The position numbers and the translations under genes are program-made. DNA of 64,000 nucleotides from Cellvibrio sp. KY-GH-1 (GTDB lineage Bacteria; Pseudomonadota; Gammaproteobacteria; Pseudomonadales; Cellvibrionaceae), in assembly GCF_008806975.1 (NCBI RefSeq), contig NZ_CP031728.1:1922001-1986000 (forward strand). The letters are read 5' to 3'. Of this stretch, positions 41,941-48,869 are shown piece after piece. Positions within the stretch are counted from its first letter, which is position 1. Each line of letters begins with the position of its first letter. Below the pieces are notes generated by a model. That model was not told the DNA's origin. It did not search any database and worked only from the letters and a program-made list of their open reading frames with translations.

Positions 41941-42023
41941 CGGGTTACATATTAGCCACTATTTCAGAGCGCTTCAAGCCTAGTTACTATAAAAGGCAAT
42001 TGCTGTTCTCTTAAAGAGCAATG

Positions 42024-42761
42024 TTAATCGCCCATAGTTTCTGTAAATATCCTAAACCTTTGAATATCAGATAGCGTTAGTTTATAGCTGTCAGCAAAGC
42101 TCACGCGTTTACTTAATGCCAAAAACTCCAAATGCACATCCTTATCTGGATTATCCTTTCGATCCAATAAAGATTTAAAAATAAAGGAATTCATAAAACC
42201 TGAACTCAAAGGGACATTACAAATACACAGGGATACATTTACTCCAGCACTATGAGTTGCAATTTTATAGCTTTGACCTATTGCAATTCTCTTATTACTG
42301 GCCAAAAGTAAGTAATTACACGCAGAATCACATTTTGTGTTGATAAGCTGTCGAGGCTTTTCATTTTTGTCTTTGATAAAGTATGTTTCTGCCATGCAAG
42401 TAGAAAGTCCATTTTTCAAAATCCACTGCCCGAGTGAGCTTGCATCATGAACATTTCCTCCCTGAGTATCAAAACAGACAGTAGTTATTCCTTTGTCGCG
42501 CCATGTTTCCAGCAATTTATTTACATCTGATACTGTGCTATCTGAAATTTCCCCCACTATAAGCACGACGTTATCCAGACAATATGTCTCATCACGATTA
42601 CAGGCTTTTGCAATGGTTGCTTTTGGCAAGTGAATATCTTCATGCAATGTTTTTACAATAAGCTTTTCTTTTTTGTAGTCTTGATAAACAGTACAAATCA
42701 AAGCCGCCGCCAGCCCTGCAATTCCGCAAAATAATATTACTTTTTTTAAATATGCCTTCAC
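42024..42761 (-). CDS. Membrane-anchored ClpP-like (COG3904-type) protein
   Basis: 245 residues from GTG 42761. An N-terminal membrane helix (about 7-25) anchors an outside domain. CFDTQGGNVHDASSLGQWI (96-114), CDSACNYLLLAS with the predicted nucleophile Ser146, and YKIATHSAG with His170 are the ClpP/crotonase-fold pattern of periplasmic COG3904-type proteins, possibly serine proteases. Several cysteines could form disulfides. Not in an operon. Confidence 0.68.
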   Translation of the reverse strand: MKAYLKKVILFCGIAGLAAALICTVYQDYKKEKLIVKTLHEDIHLPKATIAKACNRDETYCLDNVVLIVGEISDSTVSDVNKLLETWRDKGITTVCFDTQGGNVHDASSLGQWILKNGLSTCMAETYFIKDKNEKPRQLINTKCDSACNYLLLASNKRIAIGQSYKIATHSAGVNVSLCICNVPLSSGFMNSFIFKSLLDRKDNPDKDVHLEFLALSKRVSFADSYKLTLSDIQRFRIFTETMGD

Positions 42762-43020
42762 AAATCAACCCTTTTATTCGATACCAGACTATTGATAGAA
42801 GCCCTAAGCTAGGCTCAATGTTTTTGACGCCACAAAGCACATGAGTCATTGACCATGCTGATGGGCATTGTGGGTATATTTTGGCAATAATTGCCATGAA
42901 AAATAGCCAAAAAAACCACTTTTCCATGTGGATACAGGCGTAAGACGCCTATATATGACGCAGAAATGAGCAGTGATTGCACCTGTGCACAACAGAGGCT
43001 ATAGTAAAGATGCTAATGCC
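42762..43020. other. Intergenic region with divergent promoter-like sequence
   Basis: No gene seen. AT-rich, with TTGACGCC and TTGACCAT boxes, a TTTTGGCAATAATTGCCATGAA region holding GGCAATAATTGCC (near-palindrome) and AGGCGT/ACGCCT. Probably the control region of the divergent ClpP-like gene and the leader-bearing gene at 43183. Confidence 0.4.
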
Positions 43021-43182
43021 CAGTGACATTCTTCGCTGACCCTTAATTTGCTGCACACAGGGCCTCATGCAGCTAAGCGAAAGCTTGCCCTCTACCTGCA
43101 TCACCGCCACCCACCCGGGGAGTTCAATCCTCCCCTCCAGGGTCGGCCTGACTCCTACTGTTTTTTACCTTAGGAGTCCATC
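43021..43182 (+). promoter_or_regulatory. Structured leader element, copy 8
   Basis: Hairpin 1: CAGTGA/TCGCTG (43021-43038). Spacer ACCCTTAAT. Hairpin 2: GCTGCA (43050-43055), loop CACAGGGCCTCA, TGCAGC (43068-43073). Hairpin 3: GGGGAG/CTCCCC near 43117-43135. TTAGGAG precedes the start at 43183. Confidence 0.72.
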
Positions 43183-43392
43183 ATGGAACACACGTTCAAC
43201 GTAAGTAAATTCCGCACTATCAAAGCAACGTTTGGCGAAACCATCAAAATACATGTTACGGACTCTCGAGTTCCTGATAATGATTTTGAGGGTGAGTTTC
43301 CTTTGCTGACTTACAATGAGATTGTGGAGTTTTTTAAAGAGCATGAGCACATCTATGCCATGAATATGGCAAAAGAGCGCTTCAAGCGATAA
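43183..43392 (+). CDS. Small hypothetical protein, paralog of the next gene
   Basis: 69 residues. Beta-rich start and a C-terminal helix LTYNEIVEFFKEHEHIYAMN that matches AQYNKLVDWLKDNDHGFAMN in the protein at 43492, so the two are diverged duplicates. Basic tail (KERFKR). No family recognised. ATG eight bases after TAGGAG. Confidence 0.6.
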   Translation: MEHTFNVSKFRTIKATFGETIKIHVTDSRVPDNDFEGEFPLLTYNEIVEFFKEHEHIYAMNMAKERFKR

Positions 43393-43399
43393 GCACGAT

Positions 43400-43473
43400 C
43401 CCTAACTGGCTTTAGCCGGTTAGGGGTTCTCCCCAAGATGCCTGGTAACAGGATGCTTCGGGAGAACCCCTAA
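43400..43473 (+). promoter_or_regulatory. Two mutually exclusive hairpins between paralogous small genes
   Basis: CCCTAAC (43400-43406) can pair with GTTAGGG (43419-43425) as a terminator-like stem. The same GTTAGGG is also the start of a perfect 14-bp arm, TTAGGGGTTCTCCC (43420-43433), pairing with GGGAGAACCCCTAA (43460-43473). Only one can form, as in attenuators. Confidence 0.6.
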
Positions 43474-43491
43474 CCACCCCTGGAGACAATT

Positions 43492-43707
43492 ATGGCCAAT
43501 CAAATGTGCTTCTCAGCTAATGCTCGTCATGAAGTAAATCTTACCTTGAACAGTGACACTGGATTATGTGATGTGAAGGTGAGCGATAAGCTCTCGGACA
43601 AAACATTTTCAAAATCCATGATGCTTGCGCAATACAACAAACTGGTTGATTGGCTGAAAGATAACGATCACGGATTTGCAATGAATTCAATTCATTCACT
43701 TTTTTGA
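43492..43707 (+). CDS. Small hypothetical protein, paralog of the previous gene
   Basis: 71 residues; the C-terminal half aligns with the protein at 43183 (YN-x-x-V-x-x-x-K-x-x-x-H/D-x-x-A-M-N). TGGAG box upstream of the ATG. The start of the protein holds LTLNSDTGLCDVKV. No family recognised. Confidence 0.58.
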   Translation: MANQMCFSANARHEVNLTLNSDTGLCDVKVSDKLSDKTFSKSMMLAQYNKLVDWLKDNDHGFAMNSIHSLF

Positions 43708-43736
43708 TTGCCGAGGCTACGATGCCAGTAAAACGA

Positions 43737-43769
43737 AAAGCCCCCTCATTCAATGCAGGGGGCTTTTTT
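43737..43769 (+). terminator. Rho-independent terminator
   Basis: AAAGCCCCC/GGGGGCTTT with a 12-base loop and T-run. Ends the paralog pair. Confidence 0.92.
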
Positions 43770-43803
43770 ATCGTGCAGAATTAAACAATGGGCAATTCTA
43801 ATC

Positions 43804-44208
43804 ATGGCTAAAAGCACCTTGATTTCAATAATCAGCATATTATTTTTATGGTTCGGCACACCGCAAGCACTTAAATATGGCGGCATTTGGGAAGCACGCA
43901 CACATCCAAGTTCGAATGTAAAAGTTAAATTAGATGGCAATGATTCAGTTGTAATCGGTAATTTATCTATGCAATGGAATGGAGATTTTCTGCTCACTAC
44001 GTCAGAAGGGTCTTCTTATCAATTCACAATGAAAGATCTAGGTTATATGGAGCTACCAGATTTCGACCCCGACAAAAATGATTCATTTTTTTATCGTTGG
44101 AGATCCTTTTTCCCAGCAGCTGTACTGATGAGCATTCACATTACTCTTCTAATATATGCGTGGGGATTGATAAACAGAAAGTATTTGACCAACACCAATA
44201 CAATATGA
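43804..44208 (+). CDS. Hypothetical membrane protein
   Basis: 134 residues from ATG 43804; an upstream ATG at 43753 lies in the terminator. Helices near 4-20 and 103-123 flank a beta-rich outside domain (WEARTHPSSNVKVKLDGND, LSMQWNGDFLLTTSEGSSYQ). No family recognised. No clear ribosome binding site. Confidence 0.55.
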   Translation: MAKSTLISIISILFLWFGTPQALKYGGIWEARTHPSSNVKVKLDGNDSVVIGNLSMQWNGDFLLTTSEGSSYQFTMKDLGYMELPDFDPDKNDSFFYRWRSFFPAAVLMSIHITLLIYAWGLINRKYLTNTNTI

Positions 44209-44218
44209 ATTATGCTGC

Positions 44219-44500
44219 TCAATATCTACTGTGTGGCGGGCGATAAGGTGGGATTACTGGCGAATTATTTTGGTAGGGTTTTGTAGAGGTTATTGCGTCG
44301 TCATAGATTAGTTTTACATTCTTCGCCACCAATCCTCGCTGATTAATGTGGCACTCAAACTCTACCGTTCGACCAGTTTTCAGATACTCACAATTTCTCA
44401 GCTCGCTGACATGTACCATAATATCTGGAGCATTTTCGCTTCCGTTATTTAAAAAACCATAACCTTTTTCTGAAAACCAGTTTTTAACTGTCGTACGCAT
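44219..44500 (-). CDS. Cold-shock-domain protein (divergent)
   Basis: 93 residues. VKNWFSEKGYGFLNN contains the RNP1 motif (KGYGFL) and DIMVHVSELRN the RNP2 motif; the beta strands of a CspA-like OB fold cover 1-67. A Pro-rich tail (SPVIPPYRPPHSRY) is unlike standard Csp proteins. Likely binds single-stranded RNA or DNA. Single gene, convergent with the membrane protein. Confidence 0.75.
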   Translation of the reverse strand: MRTTVKNWFSEKGYGFLNNGSENAPDIMVHVSELRNCEYLKTGRTVEFECHINQRGLVAKNVKLIYDDAITSTKPYQNNSPVIPPYRPPHSRY

Positions 44501-44603
44501 CTACTTAAACCTATTCACTCTATTTGAAATATCGTGCTGCTCTGACCATAAAAATTTCTCTTAATTATACAAAAGCCTTAATCAGCCTCACGAGAATTCA
44601 GAA

Positions 44604-45305
44604 CTATTGGCGCACATGTAAACCGTGCTGAACACCACCCTCTGTATCAAAACAATCCTTGATCACATCATAGAAAGATGGATCACCGTGCTCATAAAAG
44701 CGAAAGAGAGAATAAGCCACCAAATCTGCTAACTGAATTAATCGGGATGCTTTCGAATCCAAAAAAACAGGCACTTCAGCATAGTTACTGGTTTTGCCCC
44801 AAGTGTGTCCACTGTATTTAAATTCTCTAGCAAGGGTTTGTATTCGCTGCTCAGTAGTAGACTCATCGAATAACATTATTCCGCGCTGTGAATCGTTATA
44901 TTTATGATGTTGCCGCTTAAGGAACAAATCAAATCTGCTAGAAAGTTGCTCAAAAGCGTACTCTACTGGATCCTCCCCCGTAAGAGCCTGCTTTTTTATA
45001 ACCACACCAAACAACCGAACACCTTTTGGACAATGATCGGCAATTCCTACTTTCAAAGCATCTTTAATAGCATTTAGACGGTCGCTCAAGGCAAAGGACT
45101 TCCATCCATCACGTCCAGATCGCATGGGCGAGCCATGTAATTCAATGGCATGAGGTGTAGCAGGAGAAAATTGCTTGGCAATATCGTTAATATTTTGTTC
45201 CATCCAATGCGTTTTTCGTTCAAAAACAGAAACGCCGGCAAGTACAAAATATTGTTGCGATGGATCACTGACCGATCCTGATTCATCAACGTACAGTAAA
45301 TGCAT
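44604..45305 (-). CDS. DUF3800 family protein
   Basis: 233 residues from ATG 45305 (GGAAGGGAAT upstream). LLYVDESGSVSDPSQQYFVLAGV is the DUF3800 signature, with the acidic residues of an RNase H-like fold (Asp in YVDESG; IMLFDESTTEQ; DSKASRLIQLADLVAYSLFR). DUF3800 proteins are frequent on mobile DNA; function is unknown. A terminator-like hairpin stands in its leader. Confidence 0.88.
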   Translation of the reverse strand: MHLLYVDESGSVSDPSQQYFVLAGVSVFERKTHWMEQNINDIAKQFSPATPHAIELHGSPMRSGRDGWKSFALSDRLNAIKDALKVGIADHCPKGVRLFGVVIKKQALTGEDPVEYAFEQLSSRFDLFLKRQHHKYNDSQRGIMLFDESTTEQRIQTLAREFKYSGHTWGKTSNYAEVPVFLDSKASRLIQLADLVAYSLFRFYEHGDPSFYDVIKDCFDTEGGVQHGLHVRQ

Positions 45306-45789
45306 ATTCCCTTCCAAAATAAAACAGGCCGCTCGAAAGCGGCCTGTATGAATAGGTAAGCCAGGCGGAATAGAGATTCCAATGCACTGCAAATGAGGTC
45401 AGCGCTCCCGACTTGCGTATTAAGATAGTGATTACTGACAGAGTTGTCAATATAGCCAGAGGACACACCCAATCATCGAATCGGATAGGCAAAAGGTGCT
45501 GGGGGCTTTCACCCCCGCGCCTACCCGCCGAAGCGGATAGGGATACGAACCATCAATGTAATCAAATTTGAACAATTACACAATCAATGGCCAACCCGGC
45601 TGGTTACGGTTGGCAATCTGGAAAAGGCTCTCCCTGGAAGGCTCATTTTGAACGCCTCTGGAGCCCTGTACTTAACTCTCCTCATGACAGAATAACCACA
45701 TGCCAACCCCGCTTGATGTGCAATATGGGCTTGTCTGGCAGATATTTAAACGATGGATATAATACCTAGCAAAATAGCATTGGTGACTC
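45306..45789. other. Intergenic region before the BECR-type gene, with attenuator-like hairpin
   Basis: No gene supported. Near its left end ACAGGCCGCT/AGCGGCCTGT (45324-45347) is followed on the minus strand by TTTTATTTT, a terminator-like structure 18 bases ahead of the DUF3800 start. A second GC-rich hairpin, GGGGGCTTTCACCCCC, lies near 45501-45516. The rest shows no repeats. Confidence 0.5.
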
Positions 45790-46233
45790 GTGAGCAAAAA
45801 GAACTCTAAAAAAACAAGAATCGTAAACCCTAGAGCCGGATCTACTGTTTTTGCCGTTCTTCCGGCCATAGGCGAACCAGGGTCGCCTCACTCTGTAATT
45901 AGCGGAAACATCTATTTATTTGAGGGCGACAATTGGGGGCCAGCAGGAGATTTCAAGGGATATGGACTGACCCATATTCTGGAAAAGCATGGCCCAGAGC
46001 TGCAAAAAGATGGATATGCAACGAGAGACGACATCATCAGATATGTCGATGAGATACTACAACCAGGCGCTCAGGTTTATCTGGAAGGCGACCGCCCTAT
46101 AGTGCTTCAAACACCTCAAGGGATGGTAGTACTTGAGCAGCATTACAGCTTTGATGAAGGTATATATTATTCGGTGGTAACAGCTTACCGACGCAGAAAC
46201 CCACGAGGAAAGCTAATTGGAAAATGGCAATAA
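45790..46233 (+). CDS. BECR-fold nuclease-like protein (EndoU/ColicinD/RelE-type), possible toxin
   Basis: 147 residues from GTG 45790. GYGLTHILEKHGPEL (about 56-70), a DDIIRYVDEIL helix and VVLEQHYSFDEGIYYSVVTAYRRR at the end give the Barnase-EndoU-ColicinE5/D-RelE-like pattern, with His62 and His66 (or the Tyr-Arg end) as possible catalytic residues. Related domains occur as phage or plasmid toxins. No immunity gene is obvious next to it. Confidence 0.6.
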   Translation: MSKKNSKKTRIVNPRAGSTVFAVLPAIGEPGSPHSVISGNIYLFEGDNWGPAGDFKGYGLTHILEKHGPELQKDGYATRDDIIRYVDEILQPGAQVYLEGDRPIVLQTPQGMVVLEQHYSFDEGIYYSVVTAYRRRNPRGKLIGKWQ

Positions 46234-46259
46234 AAAAGGCGCTGCTTTCGCAACGCCTT
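46232..46259. terminator. Bidirectional terminator
   Basis: AAGGCG/CGCCTT with an inner TGC-TTTC-GCA stem; T-run on the minus strand (CGCCTTTTTTA). It can end the RNA read from 46.42 kb on the minus strand and the BECR-type gene on the plus strand. Confidence 0.8.
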
Positions 46260-46420
46260 GTAATATGTACGGGGTCTGGTCGCCGCCTCTCCTTAACATT
46301 AGGCCACAAAGCCCTTGGTTCGGAGATCAACCCGTTAGGATTGCCACCAGCTATAGAGAGAGCCAGTTTCTCTACCGCCTCACATTGGGTGACCGCTGTC
46401 TGGAGGTCTAGCCCAAAAAC
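46260..46420 (-). ncRNA. Candidate structured RNA resembling phage C4/CI antisense RNA
   Basis: Read on the minus strand: AGCTGGTGGCAATCC, TTGATCTCCGAACCAAGG, GCTTTGTGGCC and GGAGAGGCGGCGACC can fold with GGT/ACC, CTCC/GGAG and AGGxC/GGCCT pairings, then a terminator follows at 46259-46232. One frame also encodes a peptide (TQCEAVEKLALSIAGGNPNG) that I recall as a recurrent small ORF near prophage-type loci. C4/CI RNAs regulate immunity in P1/P4-type phages. Identification is from memory and tentative. Confidence 0.42.
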
Positions 46421-46511
46421 GCTCTTTTGCGTCCCCGTATTGACAATATAGTCAATTAATCATTTTTGAGCAAGCAAACGCTAATTCTCCCCATTACCAA
46501 ACAGCAATTGC

Positions 46512-46560
46512 GTCCCAAAAAGTGCACCTTTTGGGACACCCTCTGTTGACCGTCCCAAAA
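46512..46560. promoter_or_regulatory. Candidate res/operator sites of the serine recombinase
   Basis: GTCCCAAAA (46512-46520) and TTTTGGGAC (46529-46537) form an inverted pair around GTGCAC, and GTCCCAAAA recurs at 46552-46560. They lie 50-100 bases upstream of the recombinase gene, where crossover sites and promoters of resolvases usually lie. Confidence 0.65.
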
Positions 46561-46609
46561 GTGGTGCCATAATATGATTTCCATAACCTATTAGCGACTT
46601 CTGGAACCT

Positions 46610-47182
46610 ATGGCAAGAATCGGATATGCGCGTGTGAGCTCTATTGGCCAGAGTCTGGAGATCCAACTGGACAAATTGACCGCCGCCGGTTGTGAGCGCG
46701 TTTATCGGGAAAAGCTCAGTGGCACCAAAAAAGCACGGCCGGAATATAAGGCTTGCATGAGCTTTCTCCGGGAGGGAGATACATTGGTCATTACCCGTTT
46801 GGATCGTCTGGCCAGGTCAGTACATGAACTGGTCAACATATCCCAACGATTTGAGGATGAAGGTATTCACTTACACGTCCTGGATCAGCATATTGATACC
46901 TCAACACCCACGGGAAAACTGACCTTTACGCTATTGGCCGCCATCGCGGAATTTGAAACACAACTTCGTGCAGAGCGGCAAAGGGAGGGTATCGAGAAGG
47001 CCAAATGTAATAAGGTGAAATTTGGAAGGCCTAAACTGTCTGACTATGCTAAAGAGGAACTTATTCGACAAGAGCGAGCCCAGGGCAAACCAATAAGCGA
47101 ATTGATGAAAACGCATAAATTAGGGCGTACCACCATCTATCGCATACTGAACGCCACCCAGGATTCAACACCTACCGAATAA
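46610..47182 (+). CDS. Serine recombinase (resolvase/invertase family)
   Basis: 190 residues. IGYARVSSIGQS has the nucleophile Ser10; LVITRLDRLARSVHEL and HIDTSTPTGKLTFTLLAAIAEFE (two blocks) complete the catalytic domain. The C-terminal HTH is at about 140-185 (GKPISELMKTHKLGRTTIYR). Full length for a TnpR/Hin-type enzyme. No transposase is nearby, so it may resolve multimers of this element. It is followed closely by a small membrane gene. Confidence 0.93.
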   Translation: MARIGYARVSSIGQSLEIQLDKLTAAGCERVYREKLSGTKKARPEYKACMSFLREGDTLVITRLDRLARSVHELVNISQRFEDEGIHLHVLDQHIDTSTPTGKLTFTLLAAIAEFETQLRAERQREGIEKAKCNKVKFGRPKLSDYAKEELIRQERAQGKPISELMKTHKLGRTTIYRILNATQDSTPTE

Positions 47183-47187
47183 AACCA

Positions 47188-47397
47188 ATGGATCCGAAGG
47201 AGCAGACAGTGCCGGTATTAAATGTATTTACCGACCAGGAAATAACGCTTTTGTTTTTTCTGGCAATGATCATCGTTATCTGGGTTGTTATGGTGTGGGC
47301 CTACATCAAGTTAATCAGGCAGGACAATGACAACCAATGCAAACGACTGCAGAATGAGGATACCCAACATGCCGTACAGACCTTTGAACCACAATGA
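47188..47397 (+). CDS. Small membrane protein
   Basis: 69 residues with one helix (about 18-42: ITLLFFLAMIIVIWVVMVW). Five bases after the resolvase stop, with AAGGAG inside its first codons, so the true start may be a little further in (GTG). No family recognised. Confidence 0.5.
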   Translation: MDPKEQTVPVLNVFTDQEITLLFFLAMIIVIWVVMVWAYIKLIRQDNDNQCKRLQNEDTQHAVQTFEPQ

Positions 47398-48118
47398 GTA
47401 CGCTATTGTTCAACGCATGCTTTATGATGTTCGCGGCCTGAATGAAGGCTTTGCTCAAAGCCTGTTTATGGCCTACAAAGCTAAAGCTTTGCATGATGAC
47501 GTCCCCGAGTTTGATATCTTCACCAGCAGTGAGCATGAACGACTTGCGTCAAAAGGCATTGATACCGAAAAGTTCAAAGGACTTGTTGGTACCGACTTTT
47601 TTATTGCATTGGATAATGCAATAGCCGACAGCGATGGAAAATCAGAAAAAATTCCAAAAAACACTTTCACTTGGTTATTTGGTGATGAATCACTCCTGGA
47701 TGTGAAACATAAGCGGCTACGTGTTTTATTTTTCAATAGCGCCCGATATAGAAAACAAGCCCTCAGATATTACGTTGAAGAAAATATCATTCAAGACACC
47801 GATGATATAAGCCATATCCGCAATCAATTAGAAAGTTTTGCCAAAAAATACCCCGGTCTACGGCAAGGGGTTATCAGCAACTATGAGCTCTATTTTGGCG
47901 ACCCTTCACAGTTTTCTTATGAGCAGGTCAAACGTAGAAAAAAATTTTTAACCAATCAAGAAGCGCGAAATTTATTTTTGACCTTTTACAATCTTCCTGT
48001 TAATTGGAGCATTACAGATATCAAGGATTATTTGCGCAAAGCAGGCCTTGAATCAGGCTCATTGAGCCTGGATCAGGTTGAGCAATGGAGCAATAAAGAA
48101 TTCGCAATTGAACTTTAG
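47369..48118 (+). CDS. Hypothetical protein
   Basis: 249 residues from ATG 47369, which has GAGGA eight bases upstream; 47327 would overlap the previous gene by 71 bases. Soluble and helical (IVQRMLYDVRGLNEGFAQSL, HIRNQLESFAKKYPGLRQG). No motif recognised. Two bases separate its stop from the next gene, so the two form an operon. Confidence 0.6.
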   Translation: MPYRPLNHNEYAIVQRMLYDVRGLNEGFAQSLFMAYKAKALHDDVPEFDIFTSSEHERLASKGIDTEKFKGLVGTDFFIALDNAIADSDGKSEKIPKNTFTWLFGDESLLDVKHKRLRVLFFNSARYRKQALRYYVEENIIQDTDDISHIRNQLESFAKKYPGLRQGVISNYELYFGDPSQFSYEQVKRRKKFLTNQEARNLFLTFYNLPVNWSITDIKDYLRKAGLESGSLSLDQVEQWSNKEFAIEL

Positions 48119-48120
48119 GT

Positions 48121-48600
48121 ATGACCTCAAAGAAAAAACAACAACGTCATCATTTTTATGTGCGCCAAAAGCAGCGCATGCCTTCTGACACAACTAATGA
48201 TGACGTTGTCAAATTGATAAACATCCAATTAGGTGTAGTGGTACGCAAACAGTCTCATCGAGTAACGCTATGGGCAGTGTATTTGCATGATGAATTCTAT
48301 ATTTTCCCATTTGACAAAAACACCAAGCAAGTCATGACGGTTTTACCCCAATCATCCGAATACTACGAACTTTTGAAAGAGGCATTTTTTAAGAAGATAC
48401 AACACCCCACAAGCAATTGGTGTGAGCAATGCGGATTACCTTTGCAAGATACACTCTCAGTTAGCTGTATATGTTGCAGTAAACACATATGTAAAAGCTG
48501 CATAACCAACCATTATCGGCAATGTGTTATCGGAGACAAAGCCTGGGAAAAGACAATCAAGCCTGGGCGACCATTGGTGTGTCAACACATAACCCTTTAG
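48121..48600 (+). CDS. Zinc-binding hypothetical protein
   Basis: 159 residues. A beta-rich first part (LGVVVRKQSHRVTLWAVYL) is followed by a cysteine-rich module, CEQCGLPL, CICCSKHICKSCITNHYRQC at about 101-137, likely binding one or two zinc ions in the manner of a RING or B-box finger. No family recognised. Convergent with the second CsrA gene. Confidence 0.6.
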   Translation: MTSKKKQQRHHFYVRQKQRMPSDTTNDDVVKLINIQLGVVVRKQSHRVTLWAVYLHDEFYIFPFDKNTKQVMTVLPQSSEYYELLKEAFFKKIQHPTSNWCEQCGLPLQDTLSVSCICCSKHICKSCITNHYRQCVIGDKAWEKTIKPGRPLVCQHITL

Positions 48601-48623
48601 CACCACAACGAGTAAAAGTAGCG

Positions 48624-48812
48624 TCACGAGTGCATTTCTGAACCTTCCGCAGCCTGATCGTCAATTTCCTCTCGGACAATATCGACACTGTCTGGTGCAA
48701 CAAAGCCAATTTTGGCGTGATGATGATTACAATCGTTAAGATAAATCTCAATGACACCATCACTGGTGTATAGCCGTACCATTTCCCCTGGGCGGCGCGT
48801 CAGCACAAGCAT
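48624..48812 (-). CDS. Second, divergent CsrA-family protein
   Basis: 62 residues. LVLTRRPGEMVRL at the start and IVREEIDDQ (Arg47) keep the CsrA core, and IGFVAPDSV is the usual third block, but strands 2-3 differ (YTSDGVIEIYL, HHHAKIG). GGAG precedes the ATG. Alone between convergent hypothetical genes. RNA binding is likely but possibly altered in preference. Confidence 0.85.
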   Translation of the reverse strand: MLVLTRRPGEMVRLYTSDGVIEIYLNDCNHHHAKIGFVAPDSVDIVREEIDDQAAEGSEMHS

Positions 48813-48869
48813 AACAAACTCCTTTTACCGCTATTGTTTTAAAAATTGATGTGTGTTGCGAATCATAAT

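Noticed and set aside
45587..45769. 60-codon ORF ahead of the BECR-type gene
   Set aside because: No ribosome binding site or recognisable domain; looks like random open frame.
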